Program-made: the position numbers and the translations under genes | Assembly (NCBI GenBank): GCA_003762875.1 | Contig: RIBL01000003.1 | Location: forward strand, 62,001 to 126,000 | Source: Muribaculaceae bacterium Isolate-110 (HZI) | GTDB taxonomy: Bacteria; Bacteroidota; Bacteroidia; Bacteroidales; Muribaculaceae | DNA length: 64,000 nucleotides | Reading direction: 5' to 3' | Shown: positions 53,471-63,771 of the stretch, in pieces | Layout of the letters: every line of letters starts with the position of its first letter | Position numbering within the stretch: the stretch's first letter is position 1 | The notes under the pieces: generated by a model | Told to the model about the DNA's origin: nothing | Databases searched by the model: none | Seen by the model: only the letters and a program-made list of their open reading frames with translations

Positions 53471-55540
53471 ATGGCAACACTCGAAAAAATCCGTAGCAAG
53501 TCAGTGCTCTTGCTGATCATCGTTGGAGCCGCCTTGCTGGCTTTTATCATCGGTGACTTCTTCACTTCGGGCCGCACCCTCTTCGGCACCGGAACAACCA
53601 TCGCCAAAGTAGGCGACCAGAAAGTAGATGTACAGGAATTTCAGCGTCGCGTGCAGCAGGCCTCACAGCAGGCCCAGCAGAGCGGCCAGCGCATCGACAA
53701 CGCCGTGCTCCAGCAGCAGGTGCTCGATGCCATGATCGCTGAAAAGCTCTTCAACCAGGAGATAGCCGACCTCGGCATCACCGTGACCGACGCAGAGCTT
53801 ACCGAAATGATGGTGGGCAAAAACTCGGCCTACGTAGACCGCATGGTGCAGCAGCAGCTCGGCCTGCCCGACGCAGCCACCGCCCACGACATGGCTTTCA
53901 ACCCCACAAAATACGGCATGCCCCAGGAACAGGCCATGCAGCTCCAGCAGTATTGGCTCGACATGGAGCAGAACGTCGAGAAGATGCTCCTCCAGCAGAA
54001 GTTCCAGACTCTCTTCACAGGTCTCATCGCCGCCAACAACCTTGACGCCAAGGCTCTCTATGACGAGAACGCACCCACAGCCAACGTGGTGTATGCCAAG
54101 AAAGACTTCTCATCGCTCAAGGATGATGAATATGCCGTCGAAAGCTCCGACGTCAACGCCATCTACAACTCGGAGAAAAACCGCTATGCCCTCACCGAGC
54201 CCGTGCGCCTCGTGAGCTACATAGCCGTCAACATCATCCCCTCACAGGCCGATGTGCTCGCCGGTCAGAAGAAAGTCGAGGACGCAATCCTCGCCCTCAA
54301 CAACCAGCCCGAGACACAGGGTCTGGCCGACATGCCCGAGTTTATCGCCGACCGTCAGATGCTCTCACAGGCCGACGTAGACCGTCAAGCCCGTCTGAAA
54401 TCAGCCCTCGACTCGCTCTCAGTGGGCCGTGCAGTGCTCGTGAGCAAGAACGGCAACGACTACACCATCGCCAAGCTCCTCAACAAGAGCCAGCAGCCCG
54501 ACAAAGTGAAGCTCGACTTCATGGCCGTGCAGGGCACCAAGGCTCAGATCGACTCGCTCGTAAGCCTCCTCAACGGCGGCGCGGCGTTTGACTCAATCGC
54601 AGCCTCGCCCTTAGTGGCCCAGTCACAGAAAGAGATGGAGGTATCGCTCCTCGACGCCAACTCGGCCATGATCAAGGAGCTCATCGCCGACCGCGCCACC
54701 GGAGTATACTTCGCACCCGACACACTTGCCGAGGGCGGACGCATCGTGCGTGTGGCCGAGCTCAACGCTCCCACAACTGTCTATGAGATCGCCAACGTGA
54801 CCTTCACCACCGAGCCCTCCAACGCCACCATCAACGAGCTCGAGGCATCGCTTCAGGACTATGTGGCCGGACACCGTTCAGCCAAAGAGTTTACCGACAG
54901 CGCGCAGGCCGGCGGCTACACCGCCTTCCCCTTCTACGTGTCGGCATCAACCCCCTCTATCAGCAACCTCACCGACAGCCATGCGGCAGTGGCATGGGCC
55001 ATGGAGGCCGACAAGGGTGATGTATCGCCCGTATTCGGCGACATCCAGACCGGCCACCTCCTCGCCGTGGCAGTCGACGACATCTATGAGGACTTCACCC
55101 CGGCCCGCGACCCGCAGCTCAACAACGAGCTGACCCGCCGCGCCCTCAACAACAAGAAGGCCGCCAAACTCATCGCCGACTATCAGGGCAAGGCCTCTGA
55201 CATAGCCGGATATGCCCAGCTCATGGGCGCATCGGTCGACACCACCTCGGTTAACTTCGGCCAGCCCTTCGTGCCCGGCATCGGCATGAACGAGAGCGAG
55301 CTCCAGGGCCGTGTGGCCGCAGCCAAGGCAGGCGACCTCATCGGTCCCATGCAGGGCAGCAACGCCGTGGTAGTGCTCCAGGTGACAGCCATCGACAACG
55401 AAGGCCGCCCCTACAACCGTGAGGAGAGCGCGGTACGCTTTGACCAGCAGCGCGGCGCATCGCGCATGGCCGGCAACCTCCCCGCCATACTCCGCGGCAA
55501 CAAGAAAGTAAAGAACAACATGAACATTTTCTATAAGTAA
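53471..55540 (+). CDS. PpiD/SurA_N-type periplasmic chaperone (peptidylprolyl isomerase family)
   Basis: 689 residues with one N-terminal membrane anchor (SVLLLIIVGAALLAFIIG) and a long SurA_N-like helical chaperone region (GDQKVDVQEFQRRVQQASQQ, then VLDAMIAEKLFNQEI). The central rotamase region (about 345-460) is degenerate, as in most Bacteroidetes members, so chaperone activity is more likely than isomerase. It helps outer-membrane proteins fold in the periplasm. It has its own promoter and terminator, so it is a single-gene unit. Confidence 0.88.
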   Translation: MATLEKIRSKSVLLLIIVGAALLAFIIGDFFTSGRTLFGTGTTIAKVGDQKVDVQEFQRRVQQASQQAQQSGQRIDNAVLQQQVLDAMIAEKLFNQEIADLGITVTDAELTEMMVGKNSAYVDRMVQQQLGLPDAATAHDMAFNPTKYGMPQEQAMQLQQYWLDMEQNVEKMLLQQKFQTLFTGLIAANNLDAKALYDENAPTANVVYAKKDFSSLKDDEYAVESSDVNAIYNSEKNRYALTEPVRLVSYIAVNIIPSQADVLAGQKKVEDAILALNNQPETQGLADMPEFIADRQMLSQADVDRQARLKSALDSLSVGRAVLVSKNGNDYTIAKLLNKSQQPDKVKLDFMAVQGTKAQIDSLVSLLNGGAAFDSIAASPLVAQSQKEMEVSLLDANSAMIKELIADRATGVYFAPDTLAEGGRIVRVAELNAPTTVYEIANVTFTTEPSNATINELEASLQDYVAGHRSAKEFTDSAQAGGYTAFPFYVSASTPSISNLTDSHAAVAWAMEADKGDVSPVFGDIQTGHLLAVAVDDIYEDFTPARDPQLNNELTRRALNNKKAAKLIADYQGKASDIAGYAQLMGASVDTTSVNFGQPFVPGIGMNESELQGRVAAAKAGDLIGPMQGSNAVVVLQVTAIDNEGRPYNREESAVRFDQQRGASRMAGNLPAILRGNKKVKNNMNIFYK

Positions 55541-55565
55541 GCATCCCGTAAACAAAAGGATATGA

Positions 55566-55607
55566 ATCACCCTCGGCCGATAATGGCGGCCGAGGGTGAT
55601 TTTTTTG
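55566..55607 (+). terminator. rho-independent terminator of the PpiD-like gene
   Basis: 55566-55579 pairs with 55587-55600 (14 bp, GC-rich ACCCTCGGCCG core, 7-base loop) and is followed by seven Ts. Confidence 0.92.
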
Positions 55608-55679
55608 TCAAGACGGGAGATATACCGGTCTGACTGTCACTTTTAGTTTGATTAACTACAGTGTTTAGCGGATTTTTTG

Positions 55680-55687
55680 TAACTTTG
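55680..55687 (+). promoter_or_regulatory. putative -7 box (TAACTTTG) for trpS
   Basis: TAACTTTG lies 27 bases before the trpS ATG and just past the upstream terminator. No TTTG occurs at the usual -33 distance. Confidence 0.45.
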
Positions 55688-55714
55688 TCACCCAAATAAA
55701 CTAACGCTATCAAC

Positions 55715-56776
55715 ATGAAAGATAAAGAAATCGTGCTCTCGGGCATCCGTGCCACCGGCAATCTGCACCTGGGCAACTACTATGGCGCTCTCAGCAAGTT
55801 TGTCAAGATGCAGGATGACTACGACTGCCTCTTCTTCATAGCCGACCTCCACGCACTCACCACCAATCCCGACCCCAAGGCCCTGCACGAGAACGTGCGC
55901 AACATCCTGGCCGAGTATCTCGCCGCCGGCGTAGACCCCGACAAGGCCAATATATTCGTCCAGAGCGATGTGCCAGAAATATCCGAGATGTATCTGCTGC
56001 TCAACATGCACGTGGGCATCGGCGAGCTTATGCGCACAGCCTCATTCAAAGACAAGGCCCGCAAGCAGCTCGGCATCACCGACGACGGCCAGGACATCGA
56101 GAAGCAGATAATCGGAGCCGACACCAACAAGCGCGTCAACGCCGGCCTGCTCACCTATCCCACTCTCATGGCTGTTGACATCCTCATCCAGAAGGCCCAC
56201 AAGGTGCCCGTAGGCAAGGACCAGGAGCAGCATCTCGAGCTGACACGCCGCTTTGCACGCCGCTTCAACTCGTTCTATGGCGTAGACCTCTTCCCCGAAC
56301 CCGAGAACTTCAACTTCGGCGACCATGCAGTGAAGGTGCCCGGACTAGACGGCTCGGGCAAGATGGGCAAGAGCGAGGGCAACTGCATATATCTCGTTGA
56401 CGAGGAAAAGGTGCTCCGCAAGAAAGTGATGCGCGCCAAGACCGACGAAGGCCCCAAGGAGCCCAATCAGCCCGTATCGGAGCCTGTAGAAAACCTCTTC
56501 ACCCTCATGGAGCTTACATCGGGCCCCGAGATGGTGCAGCAGTATCGCGACGCCTATGCAGACTGCTCGATACGCTACGGCGACCTCAAGAAGCAACTGG
56601 CCGACGATATACTCAAAGTCACTACCCCGATACGCGAACGCTATCAGGAGATACGCGCCGACGAGGCATATATCGCCAAGGTGGTGCGTCAGGGAGCGGA
56701 ACGCGCCCGCGAGCGCGCGTCGAAGACCCTTGCCGAAGTGCGCGAGGCCATGGGTATTTTGAAGTTTAAAGGTTAA
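55715..56776 (+). CDS. trpS: tryptophanyl-tRNA synthetase
   Basis: 353 residues, class I synthetase. The HIGH-equivalent motif is in ATGNLHLGNYYGAL (residues 13-26) and the KMSKS-equivalent is KMGKSEG at about residue 218. The middle (KVPVGKDQEQHLELTR) is typical of bacterial TrpRS. It charges tRNA-Trp. The terminator and -7 box upstream make it the head of a unit that may include the GT117 gene. Confidence 0.96.
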   Translation: MKDKEIVLSGIRATGNLHLGNYYGALSKFVKMQDDYDCLFFIADLHALTTNPDPKALHENVRNILAEYLAAGVDPDKANIFVQSDVPEISEMYLLLNMHVGIGELMRTASFKDKARKQLGITDDGQDIEKQIIGADTNKRVNAGLLTYPTLMAVDILIQKAHKVPVGKDQEQHLELTRRFARRFNSFYGVDLFPEPENFNFGDHAVKVPGLDGSGKMGKSEGNCIYLVDEEKVLRKKVMRAKTDEGPKEPNQPVSEPVENLFTLMELTSGPEMVQQYRDAYADCSIRYGDLKKQLADDILKVTTPIRERYQEIRADEAYIAKVVRQGAERARERASKTLAEVREAMGILKFKG

Positions 56777-56808
56777 AAGATCAAGAGTTTAGAGCTCAAT
56801 TTATAATC

Positions 56809-59800
56809 GTGAAGCGATACAATCTCATCAACAACACATTGGGCTGGCTGTGCTTTGCCATAGCCGCGGTGACATATCTGCTCACCGTCGAGCCTACAGC
56901 CAGCTTCTGGGACTGCCCGGAGTTTATCTCGCAGGGTTACAAACTTGAAGTAGGCCACCCGCCGGGCAACCCCATATTCATGCTTGCCGCCCGCTTTTTT
57001 GTCAACTTCGCCTTTGGCGACGTGACCAAGGTGGCACTCATGGTCAACTCGATGTCAGCACTGCTGTCGGCGGCAACCATACTGCTGCTCTTCTGGACCA
57101 TCACCCATCTGGTGAAACGTCTGACAGTCAAGGATGACGCCGAGGAGGTATCGCTCGTGCAGATGCTCGTGATTTTCGGTTCGGGCATATGTGGCGCGCT
57201 GGCCTACACGTGGAGCGACACGTTCTGGTTCTCGGCCGTCGAGGGCGAGGTCTATGCGTTCTCGTCGTTCTGCACCGCGCTGGTGTTCTGGCTGATACTC
57301 AAGTGGGAAAACCGTGCCCACATGCCCCACAGCGACAAATATCTGATACTGATAGCCTATGTGATAGGCATCTCAATAGCCGTACACCTTCTCAACCTGC
57401 TGTGTATCCCCGCCATAGGCCTGGTCATCTACTACCGTCTGTGGAAAGACACCACCGCGACAGGCTCGCTCGTGGCACTCGGCCTCTCGGCCGTAGTGGT
57501 GGGTCTGATACTCTACGGACTCGTGCCCGGATTCATCGAAGTGTCACAGTATTTCGAGCTCTTCTTTGTCAATGTGGCCGGTCTGAGCTACAACATCGGT
57601 GTGCTCATCTATGCTATCCTCACTGTAGGCTCGTTCATATGGGCCATCAGCGAACTTTACAAGCAGAACAACGTGAGCCGTCTGCGCTGGAGCGTGGCCC
57701 TCAGCATTCTGCTCTCGGGCATTCCCTTCATCGGCAACAGCATGTGGATACCCGTCATTATCATGGGTGGCCTGCTGGCCTATCTGTTCTGGGCCAAGAA
57801 GCTCCCGGTGAGAATCCTCAACATCGTGGTGATGAGCATCTTTGTCATCTTCATCGGCTACTCGAGCTACGCGCTGCTGCTCATACGCTCGTCGGCCAAT
57901 CCGCCGATGAACCAGAACGCGCCCGACAATGTGTTTGCCCTCGCCTCTTACCTCAACCGCGAGCAGTATGGCGAGCGTCCGCTCTTCTACGGCCAGACCA
58001 ACAATTCGTCGGTGGTCTATGAAGCGTCGCCCTCGGGCCAGCTCACCCCGCAATACTCCGACGGTGCGCCCCAGTATGCCAAAACCACCAAGACTTCGCC
58101 CGACCAGAAGGACAGCTATGTATTCCAGGGCTATAAGAAGAACTACCGCATGAGCCCCGAGCTCGACATGCTCTTCCCCCGCATATACAGCGGAGCGCAC
58201 ACCCAGGCCTATTCGGAATGGATAGGCGGACTCAGAGGCACTCCTGTCAAGGCCACACAGTATGTCGACCAAAACGGCAACGTGATCCAGCACACCGACC
58301 GCATCAAGCCGACATTCGGCGAGAGCATGAGGTTTTTCCTCGTCTATCAGCTCAACCATATGTACTGGCGTTACTTCATGTGGAACTTTGCCGGCCGCCA
58401 GAACGATATCCAGGGCAACGGCGAGGTAAACCACGGCAACTGGATTTCGGGCATCCCTTTCATCGACACTCCCCGTCTGGGCGACCAGAGTCTTCTGCCC
58501 GACTCGGAGGGCAAGGGCAATCCGGGCCACAACGTGTTCTACATGCTCCCGCTCATCCTCGGCCTCATCGGTCTCGGCTGGCAGGCATTCGTGTCAAAGC
58601 GCGGCATCGAGCAGTTCTGGGTGATATTCTTCCTCTTCTTCATGACGGGTATCGCCATTGTGCTCTATCTCAATCAGACACCCTCGCAGCCCCGTGAGCG
58701 CGACTACGCGTTTGCCGGCTCGTTTTACGCCTACACCATATGGGTGGGCATGGGTGTTGCCGGCCTGTGGCACATACTCACGAGTCTCATGGCTCCCAAG
58801 CCGTCAAAAGAGAAGTCGTCATCGTCCAACCCAGCCGACAAGTCGCTCATCGCAGCCGTCATAGCCTGTGTGATCGGTCTGGCAGTGCCCTTGCAGATGG
58901 TATCGCAGACATGGGATGACCATGACCGCTCGGGACGCTACACCACACGCGACTTCGGCATGAACTATCTCGACTCGGTGGACGAAAACGGCATCATATT
59001 CACCAACGGTGACAACGACACCTTCCCCCTGTGGTATGCTCAGGAAGTGGAGGGCCACCGCACCGACGTCAAGGTGGTCAACCTCAGCTATCTCACCACT
59101 GACTGGTATGCCAATCAGGTCAAGCATCCCTCCTATGAGGCCGCAGGTATCGAGACCCTCGCCAAACCCGAGAATTATGCCTATGACCGCATGAACTTCA
59201 ACTACTTCGCCTCCGACGAGGACACCACAGCCGTGCTCGTGGACTCATCGCTCGCACAGCTCTATGACCTGAAATCGAGTCAGAACTCGTGGAACGCGCC
59301 GATGATGAAGTATACCAACATGTATATCCCCGTCGATCTCGAAGCCGCAGTCAAGGCCGGACGCATCACCGAGCAGGAGGCCGCCCAGTGTGACCCCGTG
59401 ATGATAGCCAACATGCACAACGACCCCGAGTCGATGAGCCACGGAGGCATGACTCTGAGCCAGGTGCTGAGTCTCGACATACTCAACACCTCGATCAAGA
59501 ACGGATGGAAACGACCGGTCTACATCGCGTCGACCGTACCCTCCAACTATTATCTCGGACTCCAGCCCTACATGCGCTCCACCGGTATGGCCTATGAGTT
59601 CACCCCTGTGGTCAACGACGAAAATTCCGACCGCGACATCGTGGCAGTCAACACCGACAAGGCCTATCGCAACATCACCGAGAAATTCCGCTGGGGCGGT
59701 CTCGACAAAGTGACCGAGCCGGGCCAGATATATCTCGACGAGACAGTGCGCCGCATGGTCACCACCCACCGCTCCTATATACTCACCGCAGCCACCGCCT

Positions 59801-60282
59801 TCATCAACGAGGCTGTCATGGCCGAGCGTTCCGACAGCACCGTCACCGACGAGGCCGACCGCGCGGCTCTCGCAGCCTACAAGGCTGACCGCTACGAGAA
59901 GGCCTACACGCTGCTCAAGCTCATGGAGGAGAAACTCCCCGAGGCTGCATCACCCTACGCGGTACAGATACCTCAGAAGATGGCCCAGATATATGCCCGC
60001 ATAGGCATGGCCACCGAGCGTCCCGAGCTGAAGCAGCACGCCCTCGAGCTTCTCGAGAAGGAGTTGCGCCGCTACGGAGCCAATGTGAAATATTACCAGA
60101 GCCTCGCGCCCTGGCAGTATGCGACACTTCAGGACACCGACCGCTTTGCCGAGACTTACTACATGGTGTATCTCCTTCAGGACTATGCCGACGCGGGAGG
60201 TGACGCCGAAGCAATAATCAGCGACCTCGAGGAGATGGGAGTCAACTTTGACCGCATCGTCTCGATAATCGAACAACGATAA
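56809..60282 (+). CDS. DUF2723 / GT117 family membrane protein
   Basis: 1157 residues, start GTG 56809. The N-terminal half (to about residue 370) has about ten membrane segments with the DUF2723 signature (VEPTASFWDCPEFI at about residue 26-39), where the acidic residues resemble those of membrane glycosyltransferases. More membrane segments lie near 585-700, and the C-terminal 450 residues are soluble and probably periplasmic (TNGDNDTFPLWYAQEVEG). The family is listed as GT117 and is thought to glycosylate surface molecules. The gap to trpS is 32 bases. Confidence 0.88.
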   Translation: MKRYNLINNTLGWLCFAIAAVTYLLTVEPTASFWDCPEFISQGYKLEVGHPPGNPIFMLAARFFVNFAFGDVTKVALMVNSMSALLSAATILLLFWTITHLVKRLTVKDDAEEVSLVQMLVIFGSGICGALAYTWSDTFWFSAVEGEVYAFSSFCTALVFWLILKWENRAHMPHSDKYLILIAYVIGISIAVHLLNLLCIPAIGLVIYYRLWKDTTATGSLVALGLSAVVVGLILYGLVPGFIEVSQYFELFFVNVAGLSYNIGVLIYAILTVGSFIWAISELYKQNNVSRLRWSVALSILLSGIPFIGNSMWIPVIIMGGLLAYLFWAKKLPVRILNIVVMSIFVIFIGYSSYALLLIRSSANPPMNQNAPDNVFALASYLNREQYGERPLFYGQTNNSSVVYEASPSGQLTPQYSDGAPQYAKTTKTSPDQKDSYVFQGYKKNYRMSPELDMLFPRIYSGAHTQAYSEWIGGLRGTPVKATQYVDQNGNVIQHTDRIKPTFGESMRFFLVYQLNHMYWRYFMWNFAGRQNDIQGNGEVNHGNWISGIPFIDTPRLGDQSLLPDSEGKGNPGHNVFYMLPLILGLIGLGWQAFVSKRGIEQFWVIFFLFFMTGIAIVLYLNQTPSQPRERDYAFAGSFYAYTIWVGMGVAGLWHILTSLMAPKPSKEKSSSSNPADKSLIAAVIACVIGLAVPLQMVSQTWDDHDRSGRYTTRDFGMNYLDSVDENGIIFTNGDNDTFPLWYAQEVEGHRTDVKVVNLSYLTTDWYANQVKHPSYEAAGIETLAKPENYAYDRMNFNYFASDEDTTAVLVDSSLAQLYDLKSSQNSWNAPMMKYTNMYIPVDLEAAVKAGRITEQEAAQCDPVMIANMHNDPESMSHGGMTLSQVLSLDILNTSIKNGWKRPVYIASTVPSNYYLGLQPYMRSTGMAYEFTPVVNDENSDRDIVAVNTDKAYRNITEKFRWGGLDKVTEPGQIYLDETVRRMVTTHRSYILTAATAFINEAVMAERSDSTVTDEADRAALAAYKADRYEKAYTLLKLMEEKLPEAASPYAVQIPQKMAQIYARIGMATERPELKQHALELLEKELRRYGANVKYYQSLAPWQYATLQDTDRFAETYYMVYLLQDYADAGGDAEAIISDLEEMGVNFDRIVSIIEQR

Positions 60283-60311
60283 GCCGGGCTATCCGCCCAA
60301 CAGACTATTTT

Positions 60312-61376
60312 ATGGAAAACAAGATAAAAGTGGGCATCACCCACGGAGACATCAACGGCATCGGCTATGAAATAATCCTCAAGACCCTCGAGGATCCCCG
60401 CATAGCCGAGATATGCACCCCGGTGGTGTATGGTTCGGCCAAGATTGCGGCGTCCTACCGCAAGATGATGGAGTTGCCCGAGGTGAAGTTCACTCAGATA
60501 GAAAACGCAACCCAGGCCAACGGCGACCATAACTATATAATAAATGTAGTCGACGAGACCGTGGTGCCCGAGCCGGGCAAATGCACGCCGGCCGCCGGTG
60601 CCGCCGCTCTCGCCGCGCTTGACCGCGCCGTGGCCGATCTACGCGAGGGCAATATTGACGTGCTCGTGACTTGCCCTATAAGCAAAGACGCTATCCACGG
60701 CGAAGAGTTTGCCTTTCCGGGCCACACCGAGTATCTCGAAGACCGTCTGGGCCAAGGCTCGGCCAAAGCCATGATGATAATGGCCGGCGAGGAACTCAGA
60801 GTGGCCCTCGTCACCATCCACGAACCGCTGTCGGGCGTGGCTTCCAAGGTGACCAAAGAGGCTGTGGCCGACTGTATCATGCGGTTTAACCGCTCGCTCA
60901 TATCCGATTTCGGCATCCACTCGCCCCGTATAGCCGTGCTCTCGCTCAACCCCCATGCAGGAGACAACGGCGTGATAGGTTCGGAGGAAAACGATATCAT
61001 CACGCCCGCGGTGGCCGAGGCCTACAAGAAACGGGTGTTTGCCTTCGGTCCCTATCCGGCCGACGGATTTTTCGGAAGCGGCTCCTACAAAAAGTTTGAC
61101 GGCATCCTGGCCATGTATCACGACCAGGGCCTCATCCCTTTCAAGCTGCTCATAGGCGAGCGCGGTGTCAACTACACAGCCGGACTCCCGGCCGTGCGCA
61201 CATCGCCCGACCACGGCACAGCCTTTGACATCGCCGGCAAAGGCTCGGCCGACCCACAGTCGCTGCGCGAGGCCATCTACATGGCCCTCGACATCTATCG
61301 CAACCGCCGTCGCGAAGCCGACGCCACAGCCAATCCGCTGCGCAAGCAGAACTTCGACCGCGGACGCAATGAGTAA
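60312..61376 (+). CDS. pdxA: 4-hydroxythreonine-4-phosphate dehydrogenase
   Basis: 354 residues. NAD-dependent step of pyridoxal-5'-phosphate synthesis. The metal-binding histidines are in PGHTEYL (about 137), NPHAGDNG (about 212) and YHDQGLIP (about 266-273). N-terminal GITHGDINGIGYE is the family substrate motif. It starts 30 bases after GT117. Confidence 0.96.
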   Translation: MENKIKVGITHGDINGIGYEIILKTLEDPRIAEICTPVVYGSAKIAASYRKMMELPEVKFTQIENATQANGDHNYIINVVDETVVPEPGKCTPAAGAAALAALDRAVADLREGNIDVLVTCPISKDAIHGEEFAFPGHTEYLEDRLGQGSAKAMMIMAGEELRVALVTIHEPLSGVASKVTKEAVADCIMRFNRSLISDFGIHSPRIAVLSLNPHAGDNGVIGSEENDIITPAVAEAYKKRVFAFGPYPADGFFGSGSYKKFDGILAMYHDQGLIPFKLLIGERGVNYTAGLPAVRTSPDHGTAFDIAGKGSADPQSLREAIYMALDIYRNRRREADATANPLRKQNFDRGRNE

Positions 61377-61487
61377 TCGCGTGAACGCGATTACTCAGAG
61401 TTGAGAATTGAGGAGTTTAACCACTCGCCGGTTTTTAACCGTTTGCTCTTGACAGCCGGGACCGTCATCACACCACATCAACCAATC

Positions 61488-62183
61488 ATGCACTACGCCA
61501 TTATCGCCGCCGGAGAAGGTTCACGCCTGAAGCATGAGGGCATCAATGTCCCCAAGCCGCTGGTGCGTATTGGCGGAAGCACACTGATAGAGCGGCTGAC
61601 AGGGATATTCCGCTCGCGACACGACTGCGAGAGCGTGAGTGTAGTCATAAGTCCAGAGGTAGCTGCTTGTGCCCCGGAGATTGACGCCGACCACGTGGTG
61701 ACGGCCTCCACTTCCGGCTCAATGCACAGTCTGCACCGGCTCGCCCCCTGCCTGAAAGGGTGCGGGCGGTTTTGCCTCACGACAGTCGACACAGTGTTTG
61801 ACCCGACCGAGTTTGACCACTATATTGACGCCTATGCCGCCGACACAGGCACGTATGACGGCTATATGGGAGTCACGACTTATATCGACGACGAAAAGCC
61901 TCTCTACATATCAGCCGACCGAGAGGGCACCGTCACCGGCTATTTCGACACCCCCGTCGAAGGAGCCGACTACATCTCGGGCGGCATATACGCACTGCCC
62001 GAGAGCGCGCTCGAGATACTCGACGAATGCATGGCCGCCGGCAAGACGCGCATGCGCGACTTTCAGCGCGCGCTCGTAGCCTCAGGCATGCGGCTCAAGG
62101 CGTGGCCTTTCGGACGCATAATCGACATAGACCACGCCTCCGACATCGACAAAGCGGCCCGCCTCCTCTCCCTGGCCCCATAA
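61488..62183 (+). CDS. NTP transferase (sugar/alcohol-phosphate nucleotidyltransferase)
   Basis: 231 residues, start ATG 61488. The GT-A-type nucleotidyltransferase core is seen: IIAAGEGSRL (residues 4-13) with KPLVRIGG downstream, and a TTVDTVFD acidic motif near 100-107. It should activate a phosphorylated alcohol or sugar with CTP or another NTP. With the CDP-alcohol phosphatidyltransferase at 63772 it could make and use a CDP-alcohol. The stop codon lies in the following repeat (ATAACC unit). Confidence 0.8.
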   Translation: MHYAIIAAGEGSRLKHEGINVPKPLVRIGGSTLIERLTGIFRSRHDCESVSVVISPEVAACAPEIDADHVVTASTSGSMHSLHRLAPCLKGCGRFCLTTVDTVFDPTEFDHYIDAYAADTGTYDGYMGVTTYIDDEKPLYISADREGTVTGYFDTPVEGADYISGGIYALPESALEILDECMAAGKTRMRDFQRALVASGMRLKAWPFGRIIDIDHASDIDKAARLLSLAP

Positions 62184-62264
62184 CCTTTGCCCACATGGCA
62201 AAACAAAGCTCTCTTGCATAACCTCATAACCTTATAACCTCATAACCTTTGCCCGCAGGGCAAA
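62184..62264 (+). repeat. ATAACC-hairpin elements before the ATP-grasp gene
   Basis: Hairpins TTGCCCACATGGCAA (62188-62202, one mismatch) and TTGCCCGCAGGGCAA (62250-62264), separated by CATAACCTCATAACCTTATA-type units. The second ends 7 bases before the ATG at 62272. Confidence 0.7.
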
Positions 62265-62271
62265 TAACAGT

Positions 62272-63138
62272 ATGGCCGACACTAAAATAGCAGCAATACT
62301 CCGCGCCGGAGCCTATTCGCCCAACCACATAGGCAACGATGCGGCCATAATCAACCTCACGTGCGAACAGTTGCGCAAGCGTGGCTGCCAGGTGAAGACC
62401 TATTCGGAGGAACAGCTCATAGCAGGAGCCGTCAAAGAGCCGATAGTCATACACATGTGCCGCGACCAACGCTCGTTTCCCATACTCCAGGCCATGGAAG
62501 ACTCGGGCCGCCTCGTAATCAACTCGGGCTACGGAGTGGAAAACTGCACTCGCGAACGCCTCACACGCATCCTCCTCGGCTCAGGCATCCCCTATCCCGA
62601 AAGCCTCATGGTCAACACCAACCAGACTGTCACCGAGCAGATGGAGCGCATCGGCATGGAGCGCGCCTGGATCAAGCGCGGCGACACGTATGCCATGCAC
62701 AAGGAGGACGTCACCTATGTGCGTCATCCAGAAGAGGCTCAGGAAGTGCTTCAGGAATACTTTCTGCGCGGCATCAAGCGTGCCGTCATCAACCGTCACC
62801 TGGATGGCGACCAGGTGAAATTTTACGGCGTGAGAGACACCGACTACTTCTACTGCTTCTACCCCTTCGAGAAAACCTACTCGTCAAAAGGCGATGACAA
62901 AGCCCCGAGACGAGGAGGCGAGGAGGCGAGATTTGACATCGACAAGTTTCGCGACGCCTGCGACCGCGCGGCCGATATACTCGACATACGCATCTATGGC
63001 GGCGACGCCATCATCGACCCCGAGGGTAACTTCTCCATCATCGACTTCAACGACTGGCCCAGTTTCGCGCCCTGTCGCGTCGAGGCCTCGGGCGTGATAG
63101 CCCGTGCGATTCTCGCCGAAATCAAAAAGCGCAAATAA
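62272..63138 (+). CDS. ATP-grasp-like ligase
   Basis: 288 residues, no signal peptide. The N-terminal part has the PreATP-grasp look (VIHMCRDQRSFPILQAMED). The ATP-grasp core follows, with lysines in WIKRGDTYAMHK, the RAVINRHLDGDQVKFYGV strand pair, and acidic metal ligands in DAIIDPEGNFSIIDFNDWPSF. It probably forms an amide or thioester bond on an unknown acceptor. The hairpin elements precede its start and the GtrA gene follows after 17 bases. Confidence 0.75.
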   Translation: MADTKIAAILRAGAYSPNHIGNDAAIINLTCEQLRKRGCQVKTYSEEQLIAGAVKEPIVIHMCRDQRSFPILQAMEDSGRLVINSGYGVENCTRERLTRILLGSGIPYPESLMVNTNQTVTEQMERIGMERAWIKRGDTYAMHKEDVTYVRHPEEAQEVLQEYFLRGIKRAVINRHLDGDQVKFYGVRDTDYFYCFYPFEKTYSSKGDDKAPRRGGEEARFDIDKFRDACDRAADILDIRIYGGDAIIDPEGNFSIIDFNDWPSFAPCRVEASGVIARAILAEIKKRK

Positions 63139-63155
63139 CAAACCCGACAACAAAA

Positions 63156-63698
63156 ATGGCTACAAAAAGCATATCAAAAATAAAGGATAAATTTATCAAC
63201 GGCGGTGACATCGTGTCGACATTTCTGCGCTCGTCGGTGTCATCACAGATAGCTTCGTGGATCGACATGGGCGTGGGCTTTGTGTTCTTTGCCTTTGTCC
63301 ATCTGGCTCCGTGGATATCCACAGCCATCGGCGCGGTGTGTGGCGGCATAGTCAACTGTTGCATCAACTACCGCTTCACATTCCATGCCACCGACATCCC
63401 CGTCAAGGCCGTGGCCGTGAAATATTCGCTCGTATGGCTAGGCTCGCTCATGCTCAACGTCTACGGCACACAGGCCGCCTTTGAGCTGCTCAACCAGCTT
63501 AGTTTTCTCGAAGAGATGGGCTTCAAACCCAACGGATATTACGCGGCGGCCCGACTGAGCGTCTCGCTCATAGTGTCGATATTCTGGAACTTCCTAATGC
63601 AGAAAAACTTTGTATACCGTCACAACCGCATCGACCCCTATGCCATAAGGTTTGTCGACCTGTTCATGCATCCCGGCAAGAACGGTTCAGACAAGTGA
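63156..63698 (+). CDS. GtrA family membrane protein
   Basis: 180 residues, four membrane segments (about 28-48, 52-72, 85-110, 130-150). The family pattern NYRFTFHATD after TM2 and WNFLMQKNFVYR near the end is clear. GtrA proteins are thought to flip or assist transfer of prenyl-linked sugars. Its place before a CDP-alcohol phosphatidyltransferase suggests membrane-lipid or surface-glycan work. Confidence 0.88.
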   Translation: MATKSISKIKDKFINGGDIVSTFLRSSVSSQIASWIDMGVGFVFFAFVHLAPWISTAIGAVCGGIVNCCINYRFTFHATDIPVKAVAVKYSLVWLGSLMLNVYGTQAAFELLNQLSFLEEMGFKPNGYYAAARLSVSLIVSIFWNFLMQKNFVYRHNRIDPYAIRFVDLFMHPGKNGSDK

Positions 63699-63771
63699 CA
63701 GACATCCCCACGGCTGAAATCACATCAATATATATATCCAACGCTACCAATCATTTTCCATACGTATCTCT

